This document shows, one piece after another, positions 52,827 through 61,620 of a stretch of 64,000 bases of DNA. Origin of the DNA: CAVXHQ01 sp963761735. GTDB lineage: Bacteria; Pseudomonadota; Alphaproteobacteria; Rhodobacterales; Rhodobacteraceae. Under the pieces are notes generated by a model. It did no database searches. It worked only from the letters and a program-made list of their open reading frames with translations, and was not told where the DNA came from. Location of the stretch: contig CAVXHQ010000005.1 of assembly GCA_963761735.1 (NCBI GenBank), forward strand, positions 620,001 to 684,000. Reading direction: 5' to 3'. Each line of letters starts with the position of its first letter. Position 1 is the stretch's first letter. The translations under genes and the position numbers were made by a program.

Positions 52827-53288
52827 GTGACGAAACTGACCCTTGGGACACACCCGTTCCTGCTTGGCTTCGAACAGCTTGAACGGCTGGTCGAACGGAC
52901 GGCGAAAACCGGAAATGACGGTTATCCGCCCTATAATATCGAACAAACCTCGGAGTCCGCCTATCGCATCACCCTTGCCGTGGCGGGATTTGCCGATGCC
53001 GACCTGGCGATCACCCTCGAAGAGCAGAGCCTGGTGATCCGCGGACGTCAGCGGGACGACGCGGAAGGGCGGGTGTTCCTGCACCGTGGCATCGCCGCAC
53101 GCCAGTTTCAGCGCAGTTTCGTGCTGGCCGAGGGCGTCGAGGTCGGCGAGGCCGCGATGGAAAACGGACTGCTGCACGTCGATCTCAACCGCAAGGTGCC
53201 AGACAGCGTCGTCCAGACCATCGAGATCAAATCGAAGGCCGCCGCATCGACGGCGGCACCAAAAGGAGTCGCACGAAATGGATCATAA
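52827..53288 (+). CDS. Hsp20-family small heat-shock protein
   Basis: 153 residues with an alpha-crystallin domain near residues 35-125: YNIEQTSESAYRITLAVAGF, then LAITLEEQSLVIRGRQ and the GVEVGEAAMENGLLHVDL strand with the conserved A-x-x-x-x-G-x-L pattern. An ATP-independent holdase. The start is probably GTG 52827: AAGGA lies 10 bp before it but only one base before ATG 52818. The stop lies 11 bp inside the following DUF1150 gene. The Hsp20-DUF1150 order is common in Rhodobacteraceae. Confidence 0.9.
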   Translation: MTKLTLGTHPFLLGFEQLERLVERTAKTGNDGYPPYNIEQTSESAYRITLAVAGFADADLAITLEEQSLVIRGRQRDDAEGRVFLHRGIAARQFQRSFVLAEGVEVGEAAMENGLLHVDLNRKVPDSVVQTIEIKSKAAASTAAPKGVARNGS

Positions 53289-53502
53289 AGTGGATTTCGA
53301 TCAACTGTCGGGACGCATCGTCTACGTCAAACCGGTCGCCGTCGCCGATCTGTCCGATGACCTGAAAGAGCAGGCCGGATCGCTCGAGACGATATTTTCG
53401 GTGCATGACGCAGAGGGTCAGCAACTGGCCCTCGTCGCGGACCGCGCAATGGCATTCGAGCTTGCCCGCAAGCACGACATGCGGCCCCTGACGGTCCACT
53501 AG
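53278..53502 (+). CDS. DUF1150 family small protein
   Basis: 74 residues starting MDHKVDFDQLSGRIVYVKPV. The sequence contains DDLKEQAGSLETIFSVHDAE and DRAMAFELARKHDMRP, typical of DUF1150, a short alphaproteobacterial family of unknown function usually found directly after Hsp20. AAAAGGAG precedes ATG 53278. It overlaps the Hsp20 stop by 11 bp, so both are on one mRNA. Soluble. Confidence 0.88.
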   Translation: MDHKVDFDQLSGRIVYVKPVAVADLSDDLKEQAGSLETIFSVHDAEGQQLALVADRAMAFELARKHDMRPLTVH

Positions 53503-53561
53503 CCGTTCCGCGGACCATCGGGTCGGTGCCGGGGGCCGCAGGGGCCCCGGCACGCACGACA

Positions 53562-55271
53562 TCAGGCCTTGATCAGGCCCATCGATTCAAGTTTCAGGAT
53601 CACCTGGTGGGCGCAATTGTCGACATCGGCGCCCTGCGTTTCGACGCGCAGTTCGGGATCCTGCGGAACATCGTAGGGATCCGAGATCCCGGTGAATTCC
53701 TTGATCTTTCCCTCACGCGCCAGTTTGTACAGCCCCTTGCGGTCACGCCGTTCGCATTCCTCGATCGAGGTGGCGACGTGCACTTCGATGAAGGCGCCGA
53801 AATCCTCGACGTCCTCGCGCACCGCGCGCCGCGTCGTCGCATAGGGCGCGATCGGTGCGCAGATGGCGATGCCGCCGTTCTTAGTGATTTCCGACGCGAC
53901 ATAGCCGATCCGGCGGATGTTCAGGTCGCGGTGTTCCTTGGAGAATCCCAACTCCGACGACAGGTTCTTGCGCACGATATCGCCGTCGAGTAGCGTCACG
54001 GGGCGCCCGCCCATTTCCATCAGCTTGACCATCAGCGCATTGGCGATGGTTGATTTTCCGGACCCTGAAAAGCCGGTGAAGAACACCGTGAAGCCCTGCT
54101 TGCTGCGCGCGGGACGGGTGCGGCGCAGTTCGGTCACCACGTCGGGGAACGAGAACCATTCGGGGATCTCGAGGCCCTCTTGCAGGCGGCGGCGCAATTC
54201 GGTGCCGGAAATGTTCAGGATCGTGACCTCGTCCTTGTCGGTGATCTCGTCCATCGGCTCGTACTGCGCGCGTTCCTGCACCCAGACCATATGTTTGAAA
54301 TCGACCATTTCGACGCCGATTTCGTCCTGATATTCGCGGAACAGATCCTGCGCGTCGTAGGGGCCATAGAAATCGTCGCCAGCCGAATTCTTGCCCGGAC
54401 CCGCATGATCGCGCCCGACGATAAAGTGGGTGCAGCCGTGGTTGGCGCGGATCAGGCCGTGCCAGACCGCTTCGCGCGGACCGGCCATCCGCATCGCAAG
54501 GTTCAGCAGGCTCATCGTGGTGGTGGCGGCGGGGTATTGCCCCAGCACCGCCTCGTAGCAGCGCACGCGGGTAAAGTGATCGACATCGCCCGGTTTCGTC
54601 ATGCCGACGACCGGGTGGATCAGCAGGTTTGCCTGCGCCTCGCGGGCGGCGCGGAACGTCAGTTCCTGATGCGCGCGGTGCAGCGGGTTGCGGGTCTGAA
54701 AGGCCACGATCTTGCGCCAGCCAAGTTTGCGGAAATAGGCGCGCAACTCGTTGGGGGTGTCGCGGCGTGCCTTGAAATCATAGTGCACGGGCGTTTGCAG
54801 GCCGGTAACCGGACCGCCAAGATACACGGCCCCCGCGGTGTTGTGCAGATAGTTGACCGCCGGATGCGCCGAATCGTCGGCACCGAAAACCTTCTCGGCC
54901 TCATGCGCCTTGTCGGGAGACCATTTGTCGGTGACGGTCATCGTCGCCAGGATGACGCCCTCCTGATCGCGCAGCGCGATATCCTGACCGATCTCGATGC
55001 CTTCGGCCGCCTTTTCGCTCACGTCGAGGGTGATCGGCATCGGCCACAGCGCGCCGCCCACCAGCCGCATGTCGTTGACCACGCCGTCATAATCGGCCTC
55101 GCTCATGAACCCCTTGAGCGGGTTGAAACCGCCGTTCATCAGCAGTTCCAGATCGCAGATCTGACGCGATGTCAGGTCATGGCTGGTCAGGTTCGCGGCC
55201 TCGACCTTGAGTTTCTGGGCGCTTTCATAGCTCACATAGAGTTCGGGGACAGGGGCAAAGGACTGGGCCAT
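53562..55271 (-). CDS. Bifunctional sulfate adenylyltransferase/APS kinase
   Basis: 569 residues. The N-terminal ATP sulfurylase part (about residues 1-390) has the active-site QTRNPLHRAHQ near 195 and the GRDHAGPG loop near 290. The C-terminal APS kinase part has the P-loop GFSGSGKST near 403 and the APS-binding segment DGDIVRKNLS. Together they turn sulfate and ATP into PAPS. In heterotrophic roseobacters this fusion supplies assimilatory sulfate reduction. PAPS reductase and sulfite reductase genes are not in the window. ATG 55271 fits the family. Length is normal for the fused form. Confidence 0.95.
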   Translation of the reverse strand: MAQSFAPVPELYVSYESAQKLKVEAANLTSHDLTSRQICDLELLMNGGFNPLKGFMSEADYDGVVNDMRLVGGALWPMPITLDVSEKAAEGIEIGQDIALRDQEGVILATMTVTDKWSPDKAHEAEKVFGADDSAHPAVNYLHNTAGAVYLGGPVTGLQTPVHYDFKARRDTPNELRAYFRKLGWRKIVAFQTRNPLHRAHQELTFRAAREAQANLLIHPVVGMTKPGDVDHFTRVRCYEAVLGQYPAATTTMSLLNLAMRMAGPREAVWHGLIRANHGCTHFIVGRDHAGPGKNSAGDDFYGPYDAQDLFREYQDEIGVEMVDFKHMVWVQERAQYEPMDEITDKDEVTILNISGTELRRRLQEGLEIPEWFSFPDVVTELRRTRPARSKQGFTVFFTGFSGSGKSTIANALMVKLMEMGGRPVTLLDGDIVRKNLSSELGFSKEHRDLNIRRIGYVASEITKNGGIAICAPIAPYATTRRAVREDVEDFGAFIEVHVATSIEECERRDRKGLYKLAREGKIKEFTGISDPYDVPQDPELRVETQGADVDNCAHQVILKLESMGLIKA

Positions 55272-55400
55272 GGGAAATACTTTCGGTTCGGAAAAACGGT
55301 GACGTCCCGCGCGCCCTAGACCACCTTTGCGCCAGAACGCAAGGGGGCGCGCGCGACCCCGGCGATTGTCCGCACCTCGTCGCGGGGCGGTGCGCGCAGC

Positions 55401-56399
55401 CTACGCGTCCGCGGGCGCGCCGTGGCCGAGCGGTTCGGTGGTGTCGATGCCATCGTTTTGCCCATGCTCGGCCAGAAACTTTTCCGCATCCAAGGCCGCC
55501 ATACAACCCATTCCCGCACTTGTGACGGCTTGCCGATAGATATGATCGGTAAGGTCCCCGGCGGCGAAGACGCCCGGGATCGATGTGCGGGTGGTGCCCG
55601 GTTCGGTCCTGACATAGCCGCCGTGGTGGGTTTCAAGCACGTCCTTGACCAGTTCCGACGCCGGCGCGTGACCGATCGCGATGAACACGCCTTTGACCGG
55701 TAGTTCCGTGAGCGCGCCGGTTTTCACATGTCTGACCACGATGCTTTCAACACCCGGCGGATTTTGCGTGCCTTTCACTTCTTCAACCTGATGAAACCAG
55801 AGCGTTTCGATTTTAGGATGTTTCAGCAGCCGGTCTTGCAGAATGCGCTCCGCGCGCAACTCGTCGCGCCGGTGCACCAGCGTCACCTTCGAGGCAAAGT
55901 TGGTCAGGAACAGCGCCTCTTCGACGGCCGTGTTGCCGCCGCCGACCACGACGATCTCTTGTCCGCGATAGAAAAATCCGTCGCAGGTCGCGCAGGCGGA
56001 CACGCCGAATCCCTTGAACTTTTCCTCGCTCGGCAGGCCCAGCCATTTGGCCCGCGCCCCGGTGCACAGCACGATCGCATCCGCCGTCCAGACGGTGCCG
56101 CTGTCGGTCCGTGCCGTGAAGGGGCGCTGCGACAGATCGAGTGCCGTGACGATATCGCCGACGATCTCGCAGCCCATCTCGCGGGCGTGCGCCTCCATCC
56201 GGATCATCAGATCGGGGCCCTGCACGGTGGTGTCGCCGGGCCAGTTCTCGACCTCGGTGGTCGTGGTCAACTGGCCGCCCGGCTCGATCCCCTGGATCAG
56301 CACCGGCGCCAGCATCGCCCGCGCCCCATAGACGCCCGCCGTGTATCCCGCGGGGCCCGATCCCACGATCAGCAATCTGGTGTGTCGCGTTGGTGCCAT
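55401..56399 (-). CDS. trxB: Thioredoxin-disulfide reductase
   Basis: 332 residues. FAD- and NADPH-dependent reduction of thioredoxin. The FAD-binding motif LLIVGSGPAGYTAGVYGARA is near residue 9; the redox-active cysteines are in SACATCDGFF near 145; the NADPH loop is VVVGGGNTAVEEALFL near 160-175; the C-terminal FAD contact is GVFAAGDLTD. The start is ATG 56399 with GGGGGAAA upstream. Single gene, divergent from the Lrp-type regulator. Normal length plus a short acidic tail (TEPLGHGAPADA). Confidence 0.96.
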   Translation of the reverse strand: MAPTRHTRLLIVGSGPAGYTAGVYGARAMLAPVLIQGIEPGGQLTTTTEVENWPGDTTVQGPDLMIRMEAHAREMGCEIVGDIVTALDLSQRPFTARTDSGTVWTADAIVLCTGARAKWLGLPSEEKFKGFGVSACATCDGFFYRGQEIVVVGGGNTAVEEALFLTNFASKVTLVHRRDELRAERILQDRLLKHPKIETLWFHQVEEVKGTQNPPGVESIVVRHVKTGALTELPVKGVFIAIGHAPASELVKDVLETHHGGYVRTEPGTTRTSIPGVFAAGDLTDHIYRQAVTSAGMGCMAALDAEKFLAEHGQNDGIDTTEPLGHGAPADA

Positions 56400-56570
56400 G
56401 ATAAATTTCCCCCGGTGCGCGTTGCCGCCCCTATAGTCCGGCGGGCCTGTCAGGGAAAGGCAACCTGTAATGAAGGTCAGTTATAAAACGCCGTCATAAT
56501 CTTGAAATAATGTTGCGCAAGTCGTAACTCCGGCGTAATCAAGCGACAGCAATACAAAGGAATCCGGCTC

Positions 56571-57071
56571 ATGCCGTCACATAGGCTCGACGAGATCGAT
56601 CGCAAGATCCTGTCGGAATTACAGACAGATGGCCGAATGACCAATGTCGAGCTGGCCAGCCGCGTCGGCATTTCGGCGCCCCCCTGTCTGCGCCGCGTCC
56701 GCTCGCTCGAGGAACAGGGGTACATCACGGGCTATCACGCCGTCGTCGATCCCCGGATGCTGAATTTCGACGTCGAGGTTTTCGCCATGGTCGGCCTTGT
56801 CAGCCAGGCCGAGGCAGACCTTTCGGCTTTCGAGGCGCTCTGTGGCGGCTGGTCGCTTGTGCGCGAGTGTCACATGCTGAACGGCGAGGTCGATTTCATC
56901 CTGAAATGTGTGGCCCCCGACCTGCGGTCGTTCCAATCCTTCCTGACAGAGCATCTGACGGCGGCGCCGAATGTGGCGAGCGTCAAGACCAGCCTGGTGA
57001 TCCGCGGCGCCAAGGACGAACCGGGCGTACCCTTCGACGTGGTCGAGGCGCGGCTGGCGCAGAAGGCCTGA
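56571..57071 (+). CDS. Lrp/AsnC-family transcriptional regulator
   Basis: 166 residues. The N-terminal helix-turn-helix LDEIDRKILSELQTDGRMTN with LASRVGISAPPCLRRVRSLE near residues 5-45 is the Lrp pattern. A C-terminal RAM domain (GYHAVVDPRMLNFDVEVFAM onward) senses amino acids or other effectors. AAAGGA lies 10 bp before ATG 56571. It stands alone, divergent from trxB (171 bp) and convergent with the Hint gene, so its target is probably distant. Confidence 0.92.
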   Translation: MPSHRLDEIDRKILSELQTDGRMTNVELASRVGISAPPCLRRVRSLEEQGYITGYHAVVDPRMLNFDVEVFAMVGLVSQAEADLSAFEALCGGWSLVRECHMLNGEVDFILKCVAPDLRSFQSFLTEHLTAAPNVASVKTSLVIRGAKDEPGVPFDVVEARLAQKA

Positions 57072-57101
57072 ACGGGCGCGCCGGGAAGGCAACTTTGCTG
57101 T

Positions 57102-57120
57102 AAAATTCGATCCGAATTTT
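57102..57120 (+). terminator. Probable lrp terminator
   Basis: AAAATTCG-three bases-CGAATTTT, a perfect 8-bp AT-rich stem followed by TGTTTG, 30 bp past the regulator stop and 91 bp from the convergent Hint gene end. It could serve both directions. Confidence 0.5.
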
Positions 57121-57210
57121 TGTTTGAGTCGTCGACGCGCCCCGTGTCGTGCCTGCGTTGCCCTCGTCCGTCGGCGCTGCCGTCAGGTTCCAAAGCCGGC
57201 GTTGGCCTGC

Positions 57211-58119
57211 TCAGGCGGCATCGAACAGTCCGAGATCGGCAAGGCGCAGACGCGGTTGTGCCGGGGCCCCGAAATCCTCGATGCTGCGCATATGCGGAAA
57301 ACACGACAGATACAGGGTGAGCATCTCGCCGCGCAGTGCAAAGCGATGCGCCGGTCCTGGATGCATGGACCCGACTTCGACGCCGTTGGCGATAAGCTTG
57401 TGCTGCCGCATGAATCCCAGATGATAGACCTGCACGGCTGTCGGCGGCGTCAGCTCGACGATATTGACGCCATCGAGAAAGTCCCGCGCCGGAATGAACG
57501 CCGCCTCCGATCCGGTCAGCTTTTGGATGCCCGCCGACCGATGCGACAGCTGCGCCCGGGGACCCAGTATCAGATCCGGCAGCGGCCGCGCGATGCCAAG
57601 CGCGTCGGCGGAAATCCGGGTCAGGGTTCCCATGCCGGCCTCCTGCGCCCCCGCACGGTCGGTGATGACGGTCGTGCCGCGCCACATGAGCGTCTGAAAC
57701 CCGGCGTTGGCTGTCCGGACGGCGTCACCCGGCCACAGATCCTCGATCGCGACAACGCCGCGCGTGGTGGGCATCAGCGTGCCGCGGGCAAAGGCGGTGA
57801 ATGCCTCGTCGAACGCATCGATGGCGGGGACGATGCAGGAAAATTCTGCCACGTCGCCATAGGCCGCACCTGACAGGTCCGCGATGCCGGACGCCGGACC
57901 CGGGGGTGTGTCTGCACGATGCCCGGGGGAGAGATGGGCGATCTCGACCTTGCGCATGAGAGGCATCACACGCTGAGATCGCCCGGTCTGCGCAACCAGC
58001 CCACCCGAAGGCGGGGCTGAGGGTGTACCGCCAAAGTGGGCGGCACGGGAAACAGGCTCCGTCGCAGGTATCGCGAGGCCAGAGGGACCTGCGACGGCGT
58101 TGGGGTTCGTCATATTCAT
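57211..58119 (-). CDS. Hint (hedgehog/intein-like) domain protein lacking the catalytic Cys
   Basis: 302 residues. After a Pro/Ala-rich N-terminus, the Hint_2-type domain begins near FARGTLMPTTRGVVAIEDLW (about residue 130). The position of the splicing Cys/Ser is Ala (FTAFARGT), as in a family of roseobacter proteins I recall. Other conserved strands remain: DLILGPRAQLSHRS and ARDFLDGVNIVELTP. Ends with the family-like HPGPAHRFALRGEML and FPHMRSIEDFG. No self-splicing is expected. No signal peptide. ATG 58119 has AAGG 8 bp upstream. The 5' region carries a nested inverted repeat (58144-58184). Function unknown. Confidence 0.8.
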   Translation of the reverse strand: MNMTNPNAVAGPSGLAIPATEPVSRAAHFGGTPSAPPSGGLVAQTGRSQRVMPLMRKVEIAHLSPGHRADTPPGPASGIADLSGAAYGDVAEFSCIVPAIDAFDEAFTAFARGTLMPTTRGVVAIEDLWPGDAVRTANAGFQTLMWRGTTVITDRAGAQEAGMGTLTRISADALGIARPLPDLILGPRAQLSHRSAGIQKLTGSEAAFIPARDFLDGVNIVELTPPTAVQVYHLGFMRQHKLIANGVEVGSMHPGPAHRFALRGEMLTLYLSCFPHMRSIEDFGAPAQPRLRLADLGLFDAA

Positions 58120-58504
58120 GTGCGTTACCTTGCGGCTTGTCACATCATCTGTCGGCCCCCACCGACAACATCTGAGGAGATGATTGCTGTTGATCGAATG
58201 TGTCAACACCGCGTCGCCAAGTCAAAACGCAGGCGTGTTTCCGCCGGGACACGTGACCAATGCGGGGTGCCTTGCCATCACTGTTGACGGGCGAGCGGGT
58301 GATGGCGCCACAATTCACATCTTTGGGCCACATCTTTGGACCGATTCTCCGGGCCGTTTCAGGCACGCCCGATCTGACCGTGCGCCGCATCGGCAAACCT
58401 CGCGCCCTTTTCGCGATGTGGACGTACCTGCGCGGGTCAGAGGATCCGCCGACTTTGTGCCCGTGCTGCACGCGCGCCGCCGTGCCCCCGGCTGAACCGC
58501 CCGT
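58120..58504. other. Intergenic region upstream of the Hint gene
   Basis: About 385 bp. Next to the Hint gene lies a nested inverted repeat (58144-58184: ATCATCT paired with AGATGAT, and inside it TGTCGG with CCGACA), then TGTTGA-nine bases-TCAACA at 58188-58208, and TTGACA-like boxes on the minus strand. Open frames in this gap look like neither neighbours nor known proteins. Confidence 0.5.
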
Positions 58505-59269
58505 TTACAGCCGGATCGACGAGATCAGCCGACCGTAGTCCGCCGCCCTGGCATGCGTCGCGCGGCGATAGCTGAAAAACCGCGCCGGATCCGAAAAGGT
58601 GCAGTGGCCGGTCCAGTCGGCCTCGGCGATGCCCGTCGCCCGCAGCGCCGCGACGCCGTATCCCGGCAAATTGAAATGCAGCCTGTCGCCTTGCCCCTGG
58701 GTGAAAAATCGCGCGGTATCGGGCGCGTCACCGGCGATCGTGTCAAAGAATTCGGGGCCCACTTCGTAGGCGCCGAACGAGATGCACGGCCCGATGACGG
58801 CGCAGATCCGGTCGCGGGCGGCACCCAGTTTTTCCATTCCGGCGACCGTCGCCTCGAGAATGCCCGCCTTGGCGCCGCGCCATCCGGCATGTGCCGCGCC
58901 GATGACGCCTGCGTGCGCGTCGGCAAAAAGCACCGGCTGGCAATCGGCGGTCAGCACCGACAGCGCGATCCCGGGAACATCCGTCACCATTGCATCGGCG
59001 CGCGGGCGGGCGGCATCTGCGGCGACCGGCCCGTCAATCACCACCACTTCCGCCGAATGCACCTGATGCACAGAGACAAGGTGGTCGGGCGCCACCTCCA
59101 TCGCCTGCGCCACACGGGCACGGTTGATCGCGACGGCCTGCCGTTGATCCGAACTGCCGGTGCCGCAGTTCAGGCCCTTGAACACACCCGACGAGGCCCC
59201 GCCCGCGCGCCCGAAAAACCCGTGGCGGTACGGCAAAAGACTGTCGGAGGTGATGATATCTAGGGTCAT
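58505..59269 (-). CDS. pgeF: Polyphenol oxidase/purine nucleosidase-like protein (YfiH/PgeF)
   Basis: 254 residues of the laccase-domain (DUF152) family, which has purine-nucleoside phosphorylase/deaminase activity and, in E. coli, edits peptidoglycan precursors. The zinc ligands are seen as LVSVHQVHSAEV near residue 63, TADCQPVLFAD near 105, and AAHAGWRGAKAGI near 127. It lies 20 bp after the SAM-dependent methyltransferase gene in the same direction, the last gene of lgt-midA-pgeF. ATG 59269 gives the family N-terminus. Normal length. Confidence 0.92.
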   Translation of the reverse strand: MTLDIITSDSLLPYRHGFFGRAGGASSGVFKGLNCGTGSSDQRQAVAINRARVAQAMEVAPDHLVSVHQVHSAEVVVIDGPVAADAARPRADAMVTDVPGIALSVLTADCQPVLFADAHAGVIGAAHAGWRGAKAGILEATVAGMEKLGAARDRICAVIGPCISFGAYEVGPEFFDTIAGDAPDTARFFTQGQGDRLHFNLPGYGVAALRATGIAEADWTGHCTFSDPARFFSYRRATHARAADYGRLISSIRL

Positions 59270-59289
59270 CGCGGGCGCGGTCGCTTCTG

Positions 59290-60354
59290 CTACGGGGCAA
59301 ATCCGGGGGGCGGGGGGCCGGTCGCGGGAAAGATGGCCATCGCCTTGAAAAGGTGGCCCATCCGGGCAGGGTGGGTCAACCGGGTAAGTGCGGCAAGATG
59401 GCTGTCGCGCGCCGCCCCGCTCAGATTACGGGCAAGTGCCTCGGCGCGCGCGACGATGCCGAGCCGTTCGAGGAACGTGCCCTGCGGCGTCAGATCGCCG
59501 TGGGCGGCACCGGCGGCGGTGGCGGCGCGGGCGAGCGCCTCGAAATCGACGTGGGCGGTGATGTCGGCGGTGCCGGGGGTGTCCAGCACCTGCACCGGCG
59601 CATGGCCGCGCAGCGCCTGCAGGGTGTCGCCAAGGCTGCGCCAGTCGCCATAGTCGACGATCAGCGCCGTCCCGCCGAATGCGGCGATCCGTGCGGCGAT
59701 CTTGTCCGCAATTCCTGCCGCCGGCGCGCCGAATTCCACCAGATCGCCGTCGCCGGTATCGTCCAGACGGTGCACAAGGGCCGCGACAGGAGCGGTCTCG
59801 GTCAGACCGAATGCGAGCGCGCCCCCGCTGAGGCCTACGACACGCTCGCGCCAGCCAACGCCTTCGCGGACGAACTGACGCACGGGCAGGGCATCGAAGA
59901 ATTCGTTGGCGATCAGCAACAGCGGGCCGTCGGGCAGCGTGTCGACGCTGTCGTGCCACTGCGCGCCCGGAACGGCGCGCGATTGAAGAGCGCGCAGCGC
60001 AGGCGAGGTTTCGACCAGATGCACCTGCGCGGCTGCGGCAAATCCGGGGACACGGCGGGTGGCGCGCAGCACATCGGCCATGCAGGTGCCGCGGCCGGGG
60101 CCGAGTTCGGCCAGCACGAACTGCGCAGGCGCGCCCTGATCCTGCCACGCCTGTGCGAGACACAGGCCCAGCAGCTCGCCGAACATCTGGCTTATTTCCG
60201 GTGCTGTCGTGAAATCCCCGGCGGCCCCGAACGGATCGCGGGTGATGTAATATCCGTCCTGCGGGTCGGACAGCGCCGCCTGCATATAGTCGGCGATGGT
60301 GATCGGCCCGGTCTGCCGGATCCGTCTGGCAATCCGGACGCCGAGGTCGCTCAC
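59290..60354 (-). CDS. SAM-dependent methyltransferase, MidA/NDUFAF7 family
   Basis: 354 residues. Homologous to mitochondrial NDUFAF7, which methylates an Arg of complex I. The N-terminal GPITIADYMQAALSDPQDGYY and RDPFGAAGDFTTAPEISQMF are diagnostic of the family; the SAM site is FVLAELGPGRGTCMADVLRA near residue 80. GTG 60354 overlaps the lgt stop as GTGA and fixes the start. The order lgt-midA-pgeF recurs in alphaproteobacteria. A role in complex I assembly is inferred from homology. Confidence 0.93.
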   Translation of the reverse strand: MSDLGVRIARRIRQTGPITIADYMQAALSDPQDGYYITRDPFGAAGDFTTAPEISQMFGELLGLCLAQAWQDQGAPAQFVLAELGPGRGTCMADVLRATRRVPGFAAAAQVHLVETSPALRALQSRAVPGAQWHDSVDTLPDGPLLLIANEFFDALPVRQFVREGVGWRERVVGLSGGALAFGLTETAPVAALVHRLDDTGDGDLVEFGAPAAGIADKIAARIAAFGGTALIVDYGDWRSLGDTLQALRGHAPVQVLDTPGTADITAHVDFEALARAATAAGAAHGDLTPQGTFLERLGIVARAEALARNLSGAARDSHLAALTRLTHPARMGHLFKAMAIFPATGPPPPGFAP

Positions 60355-61247
60355 GCGGGTGTCGGGGATGTCCGCCGCGCCCGCACGATCAGCCACAGGC
60401 CGACGGCGATCATCGGCAGCGTCAGCAGCTGCCCCATCGTAAGGCCCACGCCATTCAGATGCACCGCGAGACCCAGCGGATTGCCGGGGCCCTGAAACTG
60501 CTGATCCGGCTGACGCACGAATTCCACCGCGAACCGCGACAGGCCATAGCCCGCGATGAAGACGCCAGAGACGAGCCACGGCGTCCGCAACGCGCCACGC
60601 CGAAACGCCAGCCAGCACAGCACGACGAGCAGCATGAGCCCCTCGAGAGCGGCCTCGTAGAGCTGCGACGGGTGGCGCGCGCACAGCGTCGTGGCGGTGG
60701 CGCAGGCCTGCGCTGCCTGGCCTGGAAAGATCACGCCCCAAGGCAGATCCGTCGGCCGGCCCCACAATTCCGCATTCACGAAATTCGCAAGCCGCCCGAG
60801 CATGATCGCCACCGGCGAGGCCAGCGCGATGCTGTCCGCCGCCGACCCCAGCGGGATGCCATGGCGACGCGCAAAGAAGAAGATTGCCAGAACGACACCG
60901 AGAAAGCCGCCGTGAAACGACATTCCGCCTTCCCAGATGATCGGGATTTCCAGCGGGTTGGACAGGTAATAGGCGGGTTTGTAGAACAGGACATAGCCCA
61001 GTCGCCCGCCGCCGATGATGCCCAGCACGATCCATGTCAGCAGGCTCTCGAGCTGCTCGGTTGTCATCGGAGCGGTGTCTTTTGCCCACAGGTGCCCGCG
61101 CTGCAGGGCGGCATGGGCGATCCGCCAGCCGATAAGAATGCCGACGATATAGGCCAGCGCGTACCAGCGCAGCGCAAAGCTGAACCCGCCGATCCCGATC
61201 CGGAAGATTTCGGGGCTTATGTCTGGAAAGAGGATACCTGTCTGCAT
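60351..61247 (-). CDS. lgt: Prolipoprotein diacylglyceryl transferase
   Basis: 298 residues, seven or so inner-membrane helices. Transfers diacylglycerol to the lipobox cysteine of lipoproteins. The signature GRLANFVNAELWGRPTDLPW near residue 146 contains the catalytic-region Arg and the conserved Asn/Glu. MSFHGGFLGVVLA near 108 supplies the essential His and Gly motif. ATG 61247 fits the family start (ILFPDISPEIFRIG). It is first in the lgt-midA-pgeF run and divergent from ubiK. Confidence 0.96.
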   Translation of the reverse strand: MQTGILFPDISPEIFRIGIGGFSFALRWYALAYIVGILIGWRIAHAALQRGHLWAKDTAPMTTEQLESLLTWIVLGIIGGGRLGYVLFYKPAYYLSNPLEIPIIWEGGMSFHGGFLGVVLAIFFFARRHGIPLGSAADSIALASPVAIMLGRLANFVNAELWGRPTDLPWGVIFPGQAAQACATATTLCARHPSQLYEAALEGLMLLVVLCWLAFRRGALRTPWLVSGVFIAGYGLSRFAVEFVRQPDQQFQGPGNPLGLAVHLNGVGLTMGQLLTLPMIAVGLWLIVRARRTSPTPA

Positions 61248-61355
61248 GACGACACGATCTGCCGCCGCCCCACGACGAAGTCAACAGGTCCCGCGCCCTT
61301 GTGACCGGACCGTGATGCGCCCATATTACGGAGGTAGTGTAAAAACGAGGCCACC

Positions 61356-61613
61356 ATGCAAAGCCGCAACCGTATTTTCGACGATCTCAGCCAGCTGATG
61401 ACCAATGCGATGGGCGTGGCCCAGGGCGCAAAGGACGAAGCGAACACCGCGATGAAGAGCCTGATGGACCGCTGGCTCGCCGATCGCGATTTCGTCACCC
61501 GCGAAGAATTCGACGCCGTGCGCGCCATGGCGCAAAAGGCGCGCGAAGAGAATGAGGCGCTGAAGGCGCGGCTCGACGCGGTGGACGGACCGGTCGACAT
61601 CAAGAAAGGCTGA
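61356..61613 (+). CDS. ubiK: Ubiquinone biosynthesis accessory factor UbiK-like
   Basis: 85 residues of the BMFP/YqiC family. The amphipathic N-terminus (RIFDDLSQLMTNAMGVAQG) is followed by a coiled coil with the pattern DFVTREEFDAVRAMAQKARE, LKARLDAVDG. In E. coli UbiK helps the late ubiquinone enzymes under aerobic growth. GAGG is 5 bp upstream. It is convergent with the DksA-like gene (7 bp between stops). Confidence 0.9.
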   Translation: MQSRNRIFDDLSQLMTNAMGVAQGAKDEANTAMKSLMDRWLADRDFVTREEFDAVRAMAQKAREENEALKARLDAVDGPVDIKKG

Positions 61614-61620
61614 CGTCCGC

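Noticed and set aside
58260..58538. Plus-strand ORF of 92 codons upstream of the Hint gene
   Set aside because: No ribosome site, no family similarity, and it runs into the pgeF gene on the other strand.
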